64,000 nucleotides of DNA from an uncultured Alphaproteobacteria bacterium (GCA_903909375.1 CAIVVM010000029.1:1-64000); one strand, 5' to 3'. Positions 53,891 to 62,386 are shown, counted from the first letter of the stretch. Translations and numbers: made by a program. The notes: generated from the sequence alone by a model not told the origin.

Positions 53891-55429
53891 TCAGATCACG
53901 GCTTCGATTAGCACAGGCAGGTCGCCCTTCATCGCCTCGGAGAACAGCCGGTCGAACTCCGCGGCGTCGCCGGTTCGGTGGGCCGCGACACCCATGGACT
54001 GGGACAGCGCGACCCAGTCGATGGCCGGCTGGTCCAGCGTGAGCATACGTTTAGCCACCTCTCCCGGCGAGGTCACCCCGGTGCGGGCGAACTCGATGTT
54101 CAGGATGGTGTAGGCGCGGTTGGCGAAGATCACCGTCACCACGGGTGTCCGTTCCCGCGCCATCGTCCAAAGCGCCTGGCAGGTGTACATGCCTGCGCCG
54201 TCGCCGCTTAGGCAGATCACCCTGCGGTCGGGACAGGCTATGGCCGCACCCAGGGCCACCGGCATGCCCAGGCCGATGGCGCCTCCGGTATTGAACACCC
54301 AGTCGTGCGCGGCCGCATCGCGGGTGAGCGGGAAGGCGGGACCGCTGCCGGTCACGCCGTCGTCGACGACGATGGCGTCGGCCGGGAGGAGCCGGGCCAG
54401 CGACGCCGCGACCGTCATCGCCGACAGCGCGCCGGTCGGCGCGGGCGGAAGCTCCGCCTTGGCCTGGGGCGCCGGTTCCGGGGCCTCCAGGATGTCGGCC
54501 AGGGCCTTGAGAGAATCCGCGGTCGGATGGCCGGGCGCGGTCAGCGTCAGCCGCACGGCAGCCTCGGGCAGGCCTTCCGACGGTTTACCGGGATAGGCGA
54601 AGAAGGCCATCGGCGCCCGCGCCCCCGCCAGGACCGCGAGGTCGATGGCCGCGAGGTCCGCCGCCGCGGCTTCCGGAAAGTAGGGCGTGCGGTCCGGGGC
54701 GAAGACGCCGGCGCCGCGGCGCTGGCGGGCGGGCAAGGTCTCGGTCAGGATCCGCACCCCCAGGCCGGCCAGCCGGGCCGCGGCCCTCAGGCCCTCGTCC
54801 AGCAGGCCGTCGCCGCCGATGAAGATCGCGGGCGCCTTGGCCTGGCGCAGTCGCGCCGCGACACCGGCCAGCAGGTCCCGGCCGGGCGGCGGCGGAACCT
54901 CCGGCGCGGTGACGTCGGCCGGTCCCGGGGACTCGTCCCAGGCAGAGTCGGCGGGAAGGATCAGGGTGGCCTGGCCGGGAACCGGCCCCAGGCTGGCGGC
55001 CACGGCGGCCGAGGCCAGGCGCGGCGCGTCGGCGGCGGTCTGCGCCGTCCCCATCCACACCGAGTTCTCCGCCGCCAGGGGCTCGATGGCGGCGGCCAGC
55101 GGGGCGTCGAATTGGCGGTGGTAGGTGGCGTGGTCGCCGACCAGATTGAGGATCGGGGTCCGTGCGCGGCGGGCGTTGTGAAGGTTCGCGCCGCCGTTGA
55201 AGTAGCCGGGTCCCAGGTGCAGCAGGGTGAGCGCCGGACGGTCGGAGAAGCGGCCGTAGCCGTCCGCGGCGCCGGTGGCCACGCCCTCGAACAGGCACAG
55301 CACCGAGCGGATCCGCGGCTCGTGGTCCAGCGCGCCCACCAGGTGCATCTCGCTGGTGCCAGGGTTGGCGAAGCAGGCGCGCACGCCGCTGTCCGCCAAG
55401 GTCTGGATCATTGCCTGGGCCCCGTTCAT
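53891..55429 (-). CDS. Thiamine-diphosphate-dependent enzyme (acetolactate-synthase-like)
   Basis: 512-aa ThDP enzyme of the acetolactate synthase/benzoylformate decarboxylase superfamily. The catalytic Glu lies in LCLFEGVATGAADGYGR (about residue 49), and the ThDP/Mg motif is SGDGAGMYTCQALWTMARERTPVV..FANRAY (G-D-G...N). It is shorter than IlvB and lacks a regulatory subunit nearby, so a catabolic decarboxylase or lyase on a 2-oxo acid is more likely than branched-chain synthesis. Its promoter carries the shared module. Confidence 0.85.
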   Translation of the reverse strand: MNGAQAMIQTLADSGVRACFANPGTSEMHLVGALDHEPRIRSVLCLFEGVATGAADGYGRFSDRPALTLLHLGPGYFNGGANLHNARRARTPILNLVGDHATYHRQFDAPLAAAIEPLAAENSVWMGTAQTAADAPRLASAAVAASLGPVPGQATLILPADSAWDESPGPADVTAPEVPPPPGRDLLAGVAARLRQAKAPAIFIGGDGLLDEGLRAAARLAGLGVRILTETLPARQRRGAGVFAPDRTPYFPEAAAADLAAIDLAVLAGARAPMAFFAYPGKPSEGLPEAAVRLTLTAPGHPTADSLKALADILEAPEPAPQAKAELPPAPTGALSAMTVAASLARLLPADAIVVDDGVTGSGPAFPLTRDAAAHDWVFNTGGAIGLGMPVALGAAIACPDRRVICLSGDGAGMYTCQALWTMARERTPVVTVIFANRAYTILNIEFARTGVTSPGEVAKRMLTLDQPAIDWVALSQSMGVAAHRTGDAAEFDRLFSEAMKGDLPVLIEAVI

Positions 55430-55549
55430 GCGCGGGCTCCCATGCGGCGGCGCGCCGGACGGGCCGGTCGGAAACTGGCGATCATATTGCCTCCCATCAA
55501 CGCGCGATCATCCGGGCGCCGCACGGGTGCGGGGGCCAGGGTCGCGTTC

Positions 55550-55600
55550 TGAGGCCGACCCTTTCATTGCGTCCAAATTTCTGTCAACAGTTTACATAAA
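55550..55600 (-). promoter_or_regulatory. Shared promoter module, copy 2 (ThDP enzyme / TauD divergent region)
   Basis: On the minus strand: TATGTAAACTG, TTGACA (55587-55582), 18 bases, then AAGGGTCGGC. It faces the ThDP-enzyme gene but its upstream end lies only about 15 bases before the TauD start on the other strand. One bound regulator could therefore act on both genes. Confidence 0.65.
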
Positions 55601-55610
55601 GGAGGCGATC

Positions 55611-56684
55611 ATGAGCCAGACACCGCCGCTGTTCTCGGCCCGCTCGGCGTGGGGAAGGGACGACCTCGCGAACGATCCGACGTGGGTCTACGACCTGCCG
55701 CCCGAGGCCCTGTTGGAAATGGCCCGCGCCGCGGCTCGGCTCCCCGATGATCCCCAGGGCTGGCTAGAGGTGCGGCCGGAGGATATCGACGCGCCCCGGC
55801 TGAAGGCCCAGATCGCGGCGGTGGCCGACGAACTCGAAAGCGGCCGCGGCGTGGCCCTGGTCCGGAACATGCCGGTCCATCTGCCTCTCCCGGAGGTCTA
55901 CCGCCAGTACTGGATCCTGGCCGCGTTGATGGGTCGGCCGGTGCCGCACAACGGCAAGGGCGACGTGTTCGGGCAGGTCACCGACCTGGGTTCGAAGTAC
56001 GGCTCCGATCCGTTCGCGCGGGGCTATACATCCACCGACGAGATGGTGTTCCACAACGACGCCGGCGACGTGGCCGGCCTGCTTTGCATCCGCTCGGCCA
56101 AGGATGGCGGTGTCAGCAGCGTCGTCAGCACCATGGCGATGTACCGGGAAGCCGAGGCCACCGGCGACCCGGAGCTGCTGGCGGCGCTGCGGCGGGGCTT
56201 CCGGGCGGTGATCCGCGACGACGCCGGCTCGAACGCCAAGATGGGCAATACCGCCAGCCGCAGCGTGACCCAGCGCCGCTCGCCCGTCTATCGCGAGTGG
56301 GACGGACGGCTGTCCGGGGCGGTCAACCTGAAGAGCGTCGGCGTGGTGCCGCAGGTGACCGGCGAGCCGTTCGACGCAGGCGAGGCCAAGGCCTTCGAAT
56401 TCCTGTCGCGCACCTCGGAGCGGGACGACCTGAAGTACAGCTTCATGCTGGCGCCCGGCGAACTGCTGTTCATGCACAACCTCGTGGTCCTGCATAAGCG
56501 CTCGGCCTTCGTCGATCACCCGGAGCCCGGCCGCAAGCGGCTCTTGCTCCGGTTCTGGCTGGCTCTGTACAACGGTCGCGCGCTACCGTCGGAGATGGCG
56601 GGTCTGCGGCGGGGTTTCGCCGCGAACCCGGTCGTGAACGCGGTCACCGAGCGCGAGACGGAGCCGCAAGGAGGCGAGCGATAG
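55611..56684 (+). CDS. TauD/TfdA-family 2-oxoglutarate-dependent dioxygenase
   Basis: 357-aa non-haem iron enzyme. The facial triad is visible as H148-x-D150 in MVFHNDAGD and His295 in VVLHKRSAF, with a following RKRLLLRFW that supplies the 2-oxoglutarate Arg. It would oxidise a substrate with 2-oxoglutarate and O2, giving succinate and CO2. ATG 55611 follows GGAGG perfectly. The 3' end abuts a truncated selA relic, which suggests this gene reached its place by a rearrangement. Confidence 0.85.
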   Translation: MSQTPPLFSARSAWGRDDLANDPTWVYDLPPEALLEMARAAARLPDDPQGWLEVRPEDIDAPRLKAQIAAVADELESGRGVALVRNMPVHLPLPEVYRQYWILAALMGRPVPHNGKGDVFGQVTDLGSKYGSDPFARGYTSTDEMVFHNDAGDVAGLLCIRSAKDGGVSSVVSTMAMYREAEATGDPELLAALRRGFRAVIRDDAGSNAKMGNTASRSVTQRRSPVYREWDGRLSGAVNLKSVGVVPQVTGEPFDAGEAKAFEFLSRTSERDDLKYSFMLAPGELLFMHNLVVLHKRSAFVDHPEPGRKRLLLRFWLALYNGRALPSEMAGLRRGFAANPVVNAVTERETEPQGGER

Positions 56685-57025
56685 CGCGCCGGGACCCCCA
56701 GCAGGATGGCGGAAAGGATCCGCGCCGGCGGCTGCCGGCCGTCGGCGTGATCTGGGACGACCCCGGCACGCCCACACTCACCGAGCGATTCGGCCGCGAG
56801 GCCCTCGCTGGCGTGGTGCTGCTGGCGCCGGCGAGTTTGGCGGCCGGTGCGCCGGTGATCGTCTCGTGCGGCGAGATGGCCGAGCCCTTTGCCCGCAGGT
56901 TGCGGATCGGCAAGGTCAGCATGGTCGGTCGGATCGAGCGTGACCGCGTCCTTCTGGACCTGCGTACGATGGCCGATGCCGAACTCGGAACGCTTGCGAC
57001 AGCGATCCAGCAGGCCGGTGCATGA
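56685..57025 (+). pseudogene. selA: SelA (L-seryl-tRNA(Sec) selenium transferase) C-terminal remnant
   Basis: The frame in 56685-57025 ends with PFARRLRIGKVSMVGRIERD and VLLDLRTMADAELGTLATAI, the typical C-terminus of SelA (R-L-R..P-V-x-G-R-I-E-D-x-x-L-L-D-L-R). It overlaps the selB start by ATGA, exactly as intact selA genes do. About 350 N-terminal residues including the PLP lysine domain are missing; no start other than GTG 56747 is seen. The N-terminal half of what remains is not clearly SelA. Either a relic or a separate small protein. Confidence 0.6.
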
Positions 57026-58887
57026 GCCGCCGGCTTACCGTGGGCGTCATCGGCCATGTGGACCACGGCAAAACAGACCTGGTGCGCGCCCTGACCGGCA
57101 TGGAGACTGACCGCTTGGAAGAAGAGCGTCGGCGGGGGCTATCGATTGTCCTGGGTTTCGCTTGGTTGGAGGCGGAAGGCGCCACGCTCGATCTGATCGA
57201 TACGCCAGGACATGAGGCCTTCGTTCGCACCATGGTGCTGGGGGCGACGGGCTTCAATGCAGCCCTGTTGGTGGTGGCTGCCGACGAGGGGATCAAGCCG
57301 CAGACCCGCGAGCACCTCGCCATCGCCCGCATCTTTGGTTTGGCGCCGCGCATCGTGGTGGCGGTCAGCAAGATCGATCGCGTGCCACCGGTCGAGCGGG
57401 AGGCGCGGCTGGCGGTGCTTAGTGCTCAGTTGCGGGTGCTGATCGGCGCACCCGCGCACGTGATTGCAACATCTGTTCGGACGGGCGAGGGACTGGACCA
57501 CCTGCGCGCCCACTTGGCGGCCCTACCGCATTCACCCTTGGAGCGCGCGCCTAAGCCTGGCTTCTGGCTTCCTGTCGATCGGGCCTTCAACAAGCCCGGG
57601 TTCGGACTGGTGGTTACCGGCACACTGCACGGCGCGCCCATCCGGACAGGCGATCCGGTGGAGATCGCGCCTGGCCGCCTCCGAGGCCAGGTACGCCAGG
57701 TTCAGGTCCATGGCCGAGAAGTCGCGGTGGCCGAACCGGGCGGACGTGTTGCGTTGAACCTACGACGGATCGCGCTGTCGGACTTGCCGAAGGGGGCCTT
57801 GATCGCAGCGCCTGGCCTGGCCGCCGTGGCTGGCGGCCTTGACGTCCAACTGCGCATCGACCACGACGTGGGCGTGCGACTGAAGACCGGCGCGCGGGTT
57901 CGTCTCCTGACAGGCGGCGTCGATGTGGGCGCCAGCGCGCATCTACTGGATCAGGTCGCGGCCGAGCCCGGCCAATGCAGCTTCGTGAGGCTCCAGACCG
58001 ACCAGCCCATCGCCATGATCCCTGGCGCCCGGTTTGTCCTGCGCCGCCCGTCTCCCGCCGTCACCCTGGGCGGGGGCACTATCCTGGATGCGCTGGACGC
58101 CGCGAGCGCTCGAGTGCGACGGGGCGACCCAGTGATGCTCGACCGACTCACCGCCTTGGCAAAGAACGACCGAAAGGGCGCGGCGCGTATCGCCCTCGCA
58201 GCGGCCGGGTGCCAAGGCTGTTCCGCGGCGGAGATCGCCCGATGGGTGGGTGCGGACGCCGGCGGCGCAGACTTGAACGCCGTCAGGCTGCGCAACGGTC
58301 GGTGGGTCGGGCGAACTGCCCTAGCCGCGCTTGCCGCTCGGTTGGCGGACCAGGTGTCCGAACGGGGCAGGGCGGACCTTTCCGGCGCGTTCCCTCCGGC
58401 GCCACACGAAGCTATAGAGGCCGCCGCCGCCGCGTTGGTGGAACGCGGTGGCTTCCGGATCTCCGACGGGACGCTCCACTCCACGGATGCGTCCACCGAC
58501 CGGATGCTTCAGTCCGACATGGAGCAACAGTTCCGCGCCGCCGGTCTGGTCGCGCGACCTCTGGCGACGATTGTCGGTGAAGACCCCGCCCGTAAGGCCG
58601 CCGTGGGCCAGCTGCTGCGAGAGGGCCGCCTCGTGCGCCTGCGCCACGCCCAAAGCCGCCACGTGCTGCTGCTGCACGAGTCTGCGGTCGCCGATGCACG
58701 GGCCCGGCTGCGCGCTGCGTGGCTCGACGGTGGGGCCTTTACCGTAGCGGCCGTTCGCGACGCGCTGAACCTGACGCGCCGCGATACGCTGCCGCTGCTT
58801 GAACATTTCGACGCCGTGGGCGTCACCTTGCGGCGCGGAGATCTGCGCAAACTCAGGGAGACTCGTTCGATTTTAGGAGGCGATTGA
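57022..58887 (+). CDS. selB: Selenocysteine-specific elongation factor SelB
   Basis: Delivers Sec-tRNA(Sec) to UGA codons that carry a SECIS hairpin. GTPase motifs: GHVDHGKT (residues 11-18), DTPGHEAF and SKID; then EF-Tu-like domains 2/3 with DRAFNKPGFGLVVTGT and the C-terminal winged-helix repeats (about 370-620) that bind the SECIS. At 621 aa it is full length and intact. Its last four codons and stop lie inside the 5' end of the tRNA-Sec gene. A SECIS-bearing selenoprotein gene follows. Confidence 0.95.
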   Translation: MSRRLTVGVIGHVDHGKTDLVRALTGMETDRLEEERRRGLSIVLGFAWLEAEGATLDLIDTPGHEAFVRTMVLGATGFNAALLVVAADEGIKPQTREHLAIARIFGLAPRIVVAVSKIDRVPPVEREARLAVLSAQLRVLIGAPAHVIATSVRTGEGLDHLRAHLAALPHSPLERAPKPGFWLPVDRAFNKPGFGLVVTGTLHGAPIRTGDPVEIAPGRLRGQVRQVQVHGREVAVAEPGGRVALNLRRIALSDLPKGALIAAPGLAAVAGGLDVQLRIDHDVGVRLKTGARVRLLTGGVDVGASAHLLDQVAAEPGQCSFVRLQTDQPIAMIPGARFVLRRPSPAVTLGGGTILDALDAASARVRRGDPVMLDRLTALAKNDRKGAARIALAAAGCQGCSAAEIARWVGADAGGADLNAVRLRNGRWVGRTALAALAARLADQVSERGRADLSGAFPPAPHEAIEAAAAALVERGGFRISDGTLHSTDASTDRMLQSDMEQQFRAAGLVARPLATIVGEDPARKAAVGQLLREGRLVRLRHAQSRHVLLLHESAVADARARLRAAWLDGGAFTVAAVRDALNLTRRDTLPLLEHFDAVGVTLRRGDLRKLRETRSILGGD

Positions 58888-58966
58888 GGTCTGGTGGCCT
58901 CCCAGGTCTTCAAAACCTTGGGCTCGCATCGCGAGCGGTGGGTTCGATTCCCATCCGCCTCCGCCA
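58876..58966 (+). tRNA. selC: tRNA-Sec (anticodon TCA)
   Basis: 91 nt including an encoded CCA. The acceptor arm GGAGGCG pairs with CGCCTCC before discriminator G. The anticodon loop CTTCAAA gives anticodon TCA, flanked by AGGT/ACCT. The long variable arm GCTCGC-ATC-GCGAGC and the T arm GTGGG-TTCGATT-CCCAT are clear. Long variable arm, elongated acceptor/T stack and UCA anticodon identify selenocysteine tRNA. The first 12 nt overlap selB and contain its stop codon. Confidence 0.95.
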
Positions 58967-58975
58967 ATCTCTTAA

Positions 58976-59020
58976 GTGCAAACTGTTGACAATCGTTCGA
59001 TCGCCTTCGAAGGTGCGGGC
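58976..59020 (+). promoter_or_regulatory. Shared promoter module, copy 3 (selenoprotein operon)
   Basis: AGTGCAAACTG, TTGACA (58986-58991), 18 bases, then AAGGTGCGGGC, ending 20 bases before the selenoprotein ATG. It begins 10 bases after the tRNA-Sec end, so the operon has its own promoter. The layout matches the modules before the TonB receptor and ThDP-enzyme genes. Confidence 0.65.
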
Positions 59021-59040
59021 GTAGCGTAGGGAACCTCAAG

Positions 59041-60222
59041 ATGGTGCGGCTGGTCGACCTGCCGGAGTATGAGCGCGAGCACTTGCTCTCCAAAAACATG
59101 GAGCCGTTGGGGCCGACGCCCTGGGTGGACCTTGACCGGCCGCTATCCGAGCGGAAGGTCGCCCTGATCACCACGGCCGGCTTACATTTCCGCGACGACG
59201 AGGGCTTCGAGTTTGCCGACGCGAGCTACCGCGTGATCCCGGGCGACCTGGAGGGCGACGAGCTCGTCATGTCGCACTCCTCGGTCAACTTTGACCGCAC
59301 CGGCTTCCAGGACGACATCAACGTCGTCTTCCCCATCGACAGGTTCCGCGAACTCGCCGCGGAAGGCTTGGTGGGCAGCCTGGCGACCCAGCACTTCAGC
59401 TTCATGGGCGCCGGCCTGCAGCCGGCCATGTACGAGGCCAGCGTCCGCAAGCTGGCGGGGCTGCTCATCAAGGACGCCGTCGACACGGTGTTCCTAACCC
59501 CCGTCTGACCGAACTGTACTCGCGCCGTGAGCGCGATCGCCTACTTCCTCGAAAGCGAGGGCCTACAGACGACGGGGATCAGTCTCGTGCGCGAGAACAC
59601 CGAAGCGCTGCGGCCGCCACGATTCCTGTGGACGACGTTCCCTCTCGGAAGACCCATGGGAACGCCGGGCGACGCGCCGTTTCAGCGCCGCGTCATCCTG
59701 GCCGCCCTGGACCTGCTCAACCGCAAGTCCGGGCCGGTGCTCGAGGACTATCCCGAGGACGCGCCGACCGTAGAGATCGAAGACTATCCCGCCTGTCCGG
59801 TCAGCTTCGCGCGCCCGTCGGCCGATGTGTCCACCTGGGACGCCCGCCTGCGCAACGAGCTTCTGCAGATGAAGCCCTGGTACGATCTTTCGCGCCACCG
59901 CCGGGGGCGCACCACGGTAGGCGTCGCCAAGGCGCCGATCGACGAGTTGGCCCCACGCCTGGCCAAGCTGGTGGACCAGGGCTCGCTCGAAGGGCTCGAT
60001 TTCAAGCCGCTCAAGTACGCGCTCGAGGACCTTAAGGCCTACTATCGCGAGGCGCTGACCGCACAGCCTGGGACCTACGACTTCGCCGAGATCGAGCGGA
60101 CGCTGTGGGACGAAACCGAACTGGGGCGCGCCATGCGCGCGCTCGACGACCTTTTCGCCGCCGATCCGCGGCTGGCGCAGGCGCGGCGCATCATCGCCTC
60201 GCGCGCGGCAAGAAACGACTAG
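59041..60222 (+). CDS. Selenoprotein of the GrdB (glycine/sarcosine/betaine reductase B) family, in-frame UGA = Sec156
   Basis: One 393-residue protein, read through the TGA at 59506-59508. Before it: HSSVNFDRTGF, NVVFPIDRFRELA and VFLTPV; after it U-P-N-C-T-R-A-V, then SAIAYFLESEG, GISLVREN and GPVLEDYPEDAP. This is the layout of GrdB-family selenoproteins, with the redox pair U156-x-x-C159. The family's known members are subunits of anaerobic clostridial reductases; the stand-alone proteobacterial form is, to my knowledge, uncharacterised. A SECIS-like hairpin follows the UGA. First gene of an operon with a TauD-family gene and an MFS gene. Confidence 0.92.
59520..59536 (+). promoter_or_regulatory. 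SECIS-like hairpin for UGA recoding
   Basis: In the mRNA, UCGCGC-CGUGA-GCGCGA forms a perfect 6-bp stem with a five-base loop that contains G-U. It starts 11 nt after the UGA at 59506-59508. Short hairpins with G/U in the loop about this far behind the UGA are what bacterial SelB reads. No bulged U like that of the E. coli fdhF element is evident. Confidence 0.7.
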
Positions 60223-60233
60223 GGAGAACCACG

Positions 60234-61082
60234 ATGCAGATCGTTCCGCTTTCCGACCACATGGGCGCCGACATCTTGGATGTCGATCTGGCGCACCTGA
60301 ACGACGCCGATTTCGCGCGCATCTACCAGGCCTGGCTCGACCACCTGGTCCTGCGGTTTCGGGGGCAGACCCTCAGCGAGGACGACCTGCAGGCCTTCAG
60401 CCAGCGGTTCGGGCCGCTGGAGGAGATGCCGATGGGGCGCATGTCGGAGGAGATGCGCCGCAAGATCAAGAACCGCTACGTCACGGTGATCTCCAACATC
60501 AAGGTGGATGGTCGGCCGATCGGCGGGCTGGGCAACGCCGAGGCCAACTGGCATTCGGACATGAGCTATATCGACAATCCGCCCACCGCGAGCGTGCTGC
60601 TGAGCGTGGAGATCCCGCCGAAGGGCGGGGCGACCTACTTCTCCAATCAATACGCGGCCTATGACGCGCTGCCGGAGGCGCTGAAGCAGCACATCGCCGA
60701 CCTGACGATCAAGCATGACGCGGCCCACACCAGCGTCAGCGAACTGCGGCCGGGCTTCGAGGAGCCGCAGAGCCCGATCGATGCGCCCGGAGCGGTCCAC
60801 CCGATCGTTCGGACCCATGCTGAGACCGGCCGCAAGGCGCTCTACCTGGGGCGGCGCGAGTGGGCCTATGTGGTGGGCCTGCCCGTGGAGGAGAGCGAGC
60901 GGCTGCTCGACGAGCTGTGGTCCTACGCGGCGCGGCCGGAGTTCGTGTGGCGACAGGACTGGCGGGTGGGCGACGTGATCATCTGGGATAACCGCTGCTC
61001 GCTGCACCGGCGCGACGAGTTCGATCCCGCGCTGCGCCGGCTGCTGCGGCGCTGCCAGGTACTGGCGAAGGTGGCCGCGTGA
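60234..61082 (+). CDS. TauD/TfdA-family 2-oxoglutarate-dependent dioxygenase
   Basis: 282-aa enzyme of the TauD/TfdA type with H107-x-D109 in NWHSDMSY, the distal His258 in SLHRRDEF and an Arg-rich end for 2-oxoglutarate. Closer to classical TauD/TfdA in length and N-terminus (VPLSDHMGADI) than the first dioxygenase at 55.6 kb. It follows the selenoprotein gene by 11 bases with GGGAGAA before the ATG, and its stop overlaps the MFS start (GTGA). Confidence 0.9.
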   Translation: MQIVPLSDHMGADILDVDLAHLNDADFARIYQAWLDHLVLRFRGQTLSEDDLQAFSQRFGPLEEMPMGRMSEEMRRKIKNRYVTVISNIKVDGRPIGGLGNAEANWHSDMSYIDNPPTASVLLSVEIPPKGGATYFSNQYAAYDALPEALKQHIADLTIKHDAAHTSVSELRPGFEEPQSPIDAPGAVHPIVRTHAETGRKALYLGRREWAYVVGLPVEESERLLDELWSYAARPEFVWRQDWRVGDVIIWDNRCSLHRRDEFDPALRRLLRRCQVLAKVAA

Positions 61083-62386
61083 CCGCCCCGACGCCGACCG
61101 ACGCGGGGGTCCCCGATGCGCCGCGCGTCACCGATGGCGCGCGCCGCACCGCGCTGACCCTGCTGTTCTTCGCCTACGTCTTCAGCATTACCGACCGCCA
61201 GATCGTCTCGATCCTGTTCCAGCCGATCAAGGCGGAGTTCGGGCTTTCGGACACCCAGCTCGGCCTGCTGGGCGGGCTGGCATTCGGCGTCTTCTACGCC
61301 ACCCTGGGGATCCCCATCGCCCTGGTGGCCGACAAGGGGCGGCGGCGCGAGATCGTGGCCGGCTCGCTGGCCATCTTTTCCGCCATGACGGCGCTGTGCG
61401 GCATGGCGCAGTCGTTCTGGCAGCTGGTGCTGGCGCGGTTCGGCGTCGGGATCGGCGAGGCCGGGGTCAACCCTGCAAGCCACTCGATCATCGCTGACTA
61501 TTACCCGCCAGAGCGGCGCTCGACAGTGATGTCGGTGCTGGCCATGGGCGCCAACATGGGCATGCTGATCGGCCTGATCGTCGGCGGCTTCGTGAGCCAG
61601 GCTTACGGTTGGCGCGCGGCCTTCCTGGTGGTGGGCCTGCCTGGCGTGATCCTGGCGGTGCTGGTTCAACTATTCCTCAAGGAGCCGCCCCGGGGTCTGT
61701 CAGAGGGCCGCGTCGCCAAGAGCGAGGCGCCGCCGCTGGGCCAGTCGCTGGGCTACATGTGGCGCAACCGCGCGATGCGCCACCTGATCGCCGGCTCGAC
61801 GATCTGTGGCGTGGTGACCTATGGCCTGGGCCAGTGGCAGCCCACCTTCTTCATGCGGGTGCACGAGATGCCGGCCTCGCAGGTGGGGGTGACCCTGGGA
61901 CTGTTGTTCGGCGGCGTCGGCGGCGTTGGCGCCCTTTGCGGCGGATGGCTGACCGACCGGCTCCAGAACCGGCGCGCGGCCTGGGGCATGTGGATGATCG
62001 CGGCGGTCATGGTGGCGATGATCCCGCTGCACGTGCTGGCGTTCCGGGCCGAGTCAACCGTGGCCTCCTTGGCGCTGTTCCTGCTTCCGGTGTTCACCTC
62101 GGCCTTCTACCTCGGTCCGTCCCTGGCCCTGGTCCAAGGCCTGGCGCCCCTGCGCATGCGGTCGATCTCGGCCGCGGTGAAGATGCTCTGCATGAACCTG
62201 ATCGGGCTGGGAATCGGGCCGACGGTTGTGGGTGTCCTCAGCGACCTGTTCGAGCCGACCTACGGCCAGGATTCGCTGCGGATGGCGCTGATCGTCATGT
62301 CCCTGCTGCCGATCTGGGCCGCGGTTCACTTCTACATCTGCGGTCGCAACCTCGAGGCCGGACTGGCCAAGGCCCGGGAGGACTAG
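61079..62386 (+). CDS. MFS transporter
   Basis: 435-aa, 12-helix major-facilitator protein. The loop 2-3 motif is ALVADKGRRR, and the first-half blocks DRQIVSILFQPIKAEFGLSDTQLGLLGG and GIGEAGVNPASHSIIADYYPPERR are typical of the spinster-like/phthalate-permease branch common in Sphingomonadales and Caulobacterales. GTG 61079 overlaps the TauD stop, so it is coupled to the dioxygenase and selenoprotein. It probably imports the operon's substrate or exports a product. Confidence 0.88.
   Translation: MTAPTPTDAGVPDAPRVTDGARRTALTLLFFAYVFSITDRQIVSILFQPIKAEFGLSDTQLGLLGGLAFGVFYATLGIPIALVADKGRRREIVAGSLAIFSAMTALCGMAQSFWQLVLARFGVGIGEAGVNPASHSIIADYYPPERRSTVMSVLAMGANMGMLIGLIVGGFVSQAYGWRAAFLVVGLPGVILAVLVQLFLKEPPRGLSEGRVAKSEAPPLGQSLGYMWRNRAMRHLIAGSTICGVVTYGLGQWQPTFFMRVHEMPASQVGVTLGLLFGGVGGVGALCGGWLTDRLQNRRAAWGMWMIAAVMVAMIPLHVLAFRAESTVASLALFLLPVFTSAFYLGPSLALVQGLAPLRMRSISAAVKMLCMNLIGLGIGPTVVGVLSDLFEPTYGQDSLRMALIVMSLLPIWAAVHFYICGRNLEAGLAKARED

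Noticed and set aside
54305-55552. Arg/Gly-rich open frame (415 aa) on the plus strand
   Set aside because: Antisense to the ThDP-dependent enzyme; shadow composition.
59527-60222. Separate gene starting at GTG 59527
   Set aside because: It is in phase with the gene ending at the TGA 59506-59508, has no ribosome binding site, and family homology continues across the TGA. It is the second half of the selenoprotein.
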